A stretch of DNA of 14,502 nucleotides from Bacilli bacterium (GTDB taxonomy: Bacteria; Bacillota_I; Bacilli_A; Izemoplasmatales; Hujiaoplasmataceae): the NCBI GenBank assembly GCA_018400565.1, contig JAGYMP010000124.1:1-14502 (forward strand). The letters are read 5' to 3'. Below the pieces are notes generated by a model. That model saw nothing but the letters and a program-made list of their open reading frames with translations, was not told where the DNA came from and did no database searches. The position numbers and the translations under genes were made by a program. Below are positions 14,337 to 14,502 of the stretch, in pieces. Positions within the stretch are counted from its first letter, which is position 1. Each line of letters begins with the position of its first letter.

Positions 14337-14502
14337 TCATTCGGAATAATTGTGGGCGAGGGAACTTGCCGCAGCCGCGGCTATCGCACCAATGATATCA
14401 TCCATGAAAGTATGGCATTTGTTTTCCTCTTTGCCGATTTTGTCCAGTTCTCCGATGATCCCCGGTTTGAGTTTGTCCACATAACCGAAATTCGTCAATC
14501 CG
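14337..14502 (-). CDS. Phosphatidylglycerophosphatase A-type protein (PgpA/YutG-like), C-terminal 54 residues
   Basis: The frame enters from the right edge and ends at TGA 14337-14339. The visible end starts GLTNFGYVDKLKPGIIGELD and continues to TFMDDIIGAIAAAAASSLAHNYSE. The GYVDK.KPGII segment and the F(M/L)DDI(I/V).A..A motif are characteristic of the PgpA family, which removes the phosphate of phosphatidylglycerophosphate to make phosphatidylglycerol. The form without strong C-terminal membrane helices resembles Bacillus YutG. The start and the N-terminal half are outside the window. No convincing terminator follows, only a 4-bp CCGG/CCGG pairing. The gene is 65 nt upstream of the S1 gene -10 box on the same strand. 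Confidence 0.85.
   Translation of the reverse strand, partial: GLTNFGYVDKLKPGIIGELDKIGKEENKCHTFMDDIIGAIAAAAASSLAHNYSE

Noticed and set aside
1..14502. tRNA, rRNA, CRISPR array, insertion sequence, prophage or defence genes
   Set aside because: Coding sequence fills nearly the whole window with housekeeping genes. No direct-repeat arrays, transposase motifs, terminal repeats or structural RNA signatures were seen by eye.

Overview
The window reads as an ordinary chromosomal segment of a low-to-mid GC (mid-forties percent by eye) bacterium on the Firmicutes/Mollicutes side of the tree. The reasons are strong Shine-Dalgarno sites of the AGGTGAT type, Bacillus-like proteins (PcrA with a C-terminal Tudor-like domain, a YugI/CvfD-like S1 protein, a YutG-like PgpA) and lysine-rich proteins. 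Ten of the twelve stop codons read are TGA, so the standard bacterial code applies and the Mycoplasma/Spiroplasma code (TGA = Trp) is excluded. A code-11 lineage such as an Acholeplasma/Izemoplasma/Haloplasma-like group would fit, but the exact taxon is a guess.

Layout, left to right. (1) 1-275, minus: the first 91 residues of an unrecognised lysine-rich protein with one hydrophobic segment, cut by the window edge. (2) 349-7415, minus: a DNA-repair block transcribed pcrA (UvrD-type helicase) > ligA (NAD-dependent ligase) > uvrA (excision nuclease ATPase). pcrA and ligA overlap by ATGA, and uvrA has its own promoter. (3) 7458-7487: a perfect 30-nt palindrome separating this block from the next. 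(4) 7488-11439, minus: tsaE > tsaB > tsaD > glnS > a 76-aa two-helix membrane protein. The junctions overlap or are very tight; this is tRNA biology (t6A37 modification plus glutaminyl-tRNA synthetase). rimI, often present between tsaB and tsaD, is missing. (5) 11621-12499, plus: a diacylglycerol-kinase-family lipid kinase, the only plus-strand gene, divergent from tsaE and sharing one promoter region with it. (6) 12528-14228, minus: an S1-domain RNA-binding protein followed by pgi. pgi converges on the lipid kinase at a bidirectional terminator. (7) 14337-14502, minus: the C-terminus of a PgpA-type phosphatidylglycerophosphatase, cut by the right edge.

The most consistent non-coding signal is an extended -10 promoter, TGNTATAAT or one mismatch from it, in front of six transcription units and with no good -35 box. 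For pcrA and uvrA it sits only 17 nt before the start codon, so the leaders should be extremely short. Terminator stems are folded into stop codons (lipid kinase, S1 gene), which fits a compact genome. I found no tRNA, rRNA, CRISPR array, insertion sequence, prophage or defence system. All gene-free stretches are shorter than 200 nt and are covered by the promoter and terminator entries. I do not see a previously undescribed system here; the least explained items are the two unrecognised membrane proteins and the promoter/leader architecture.
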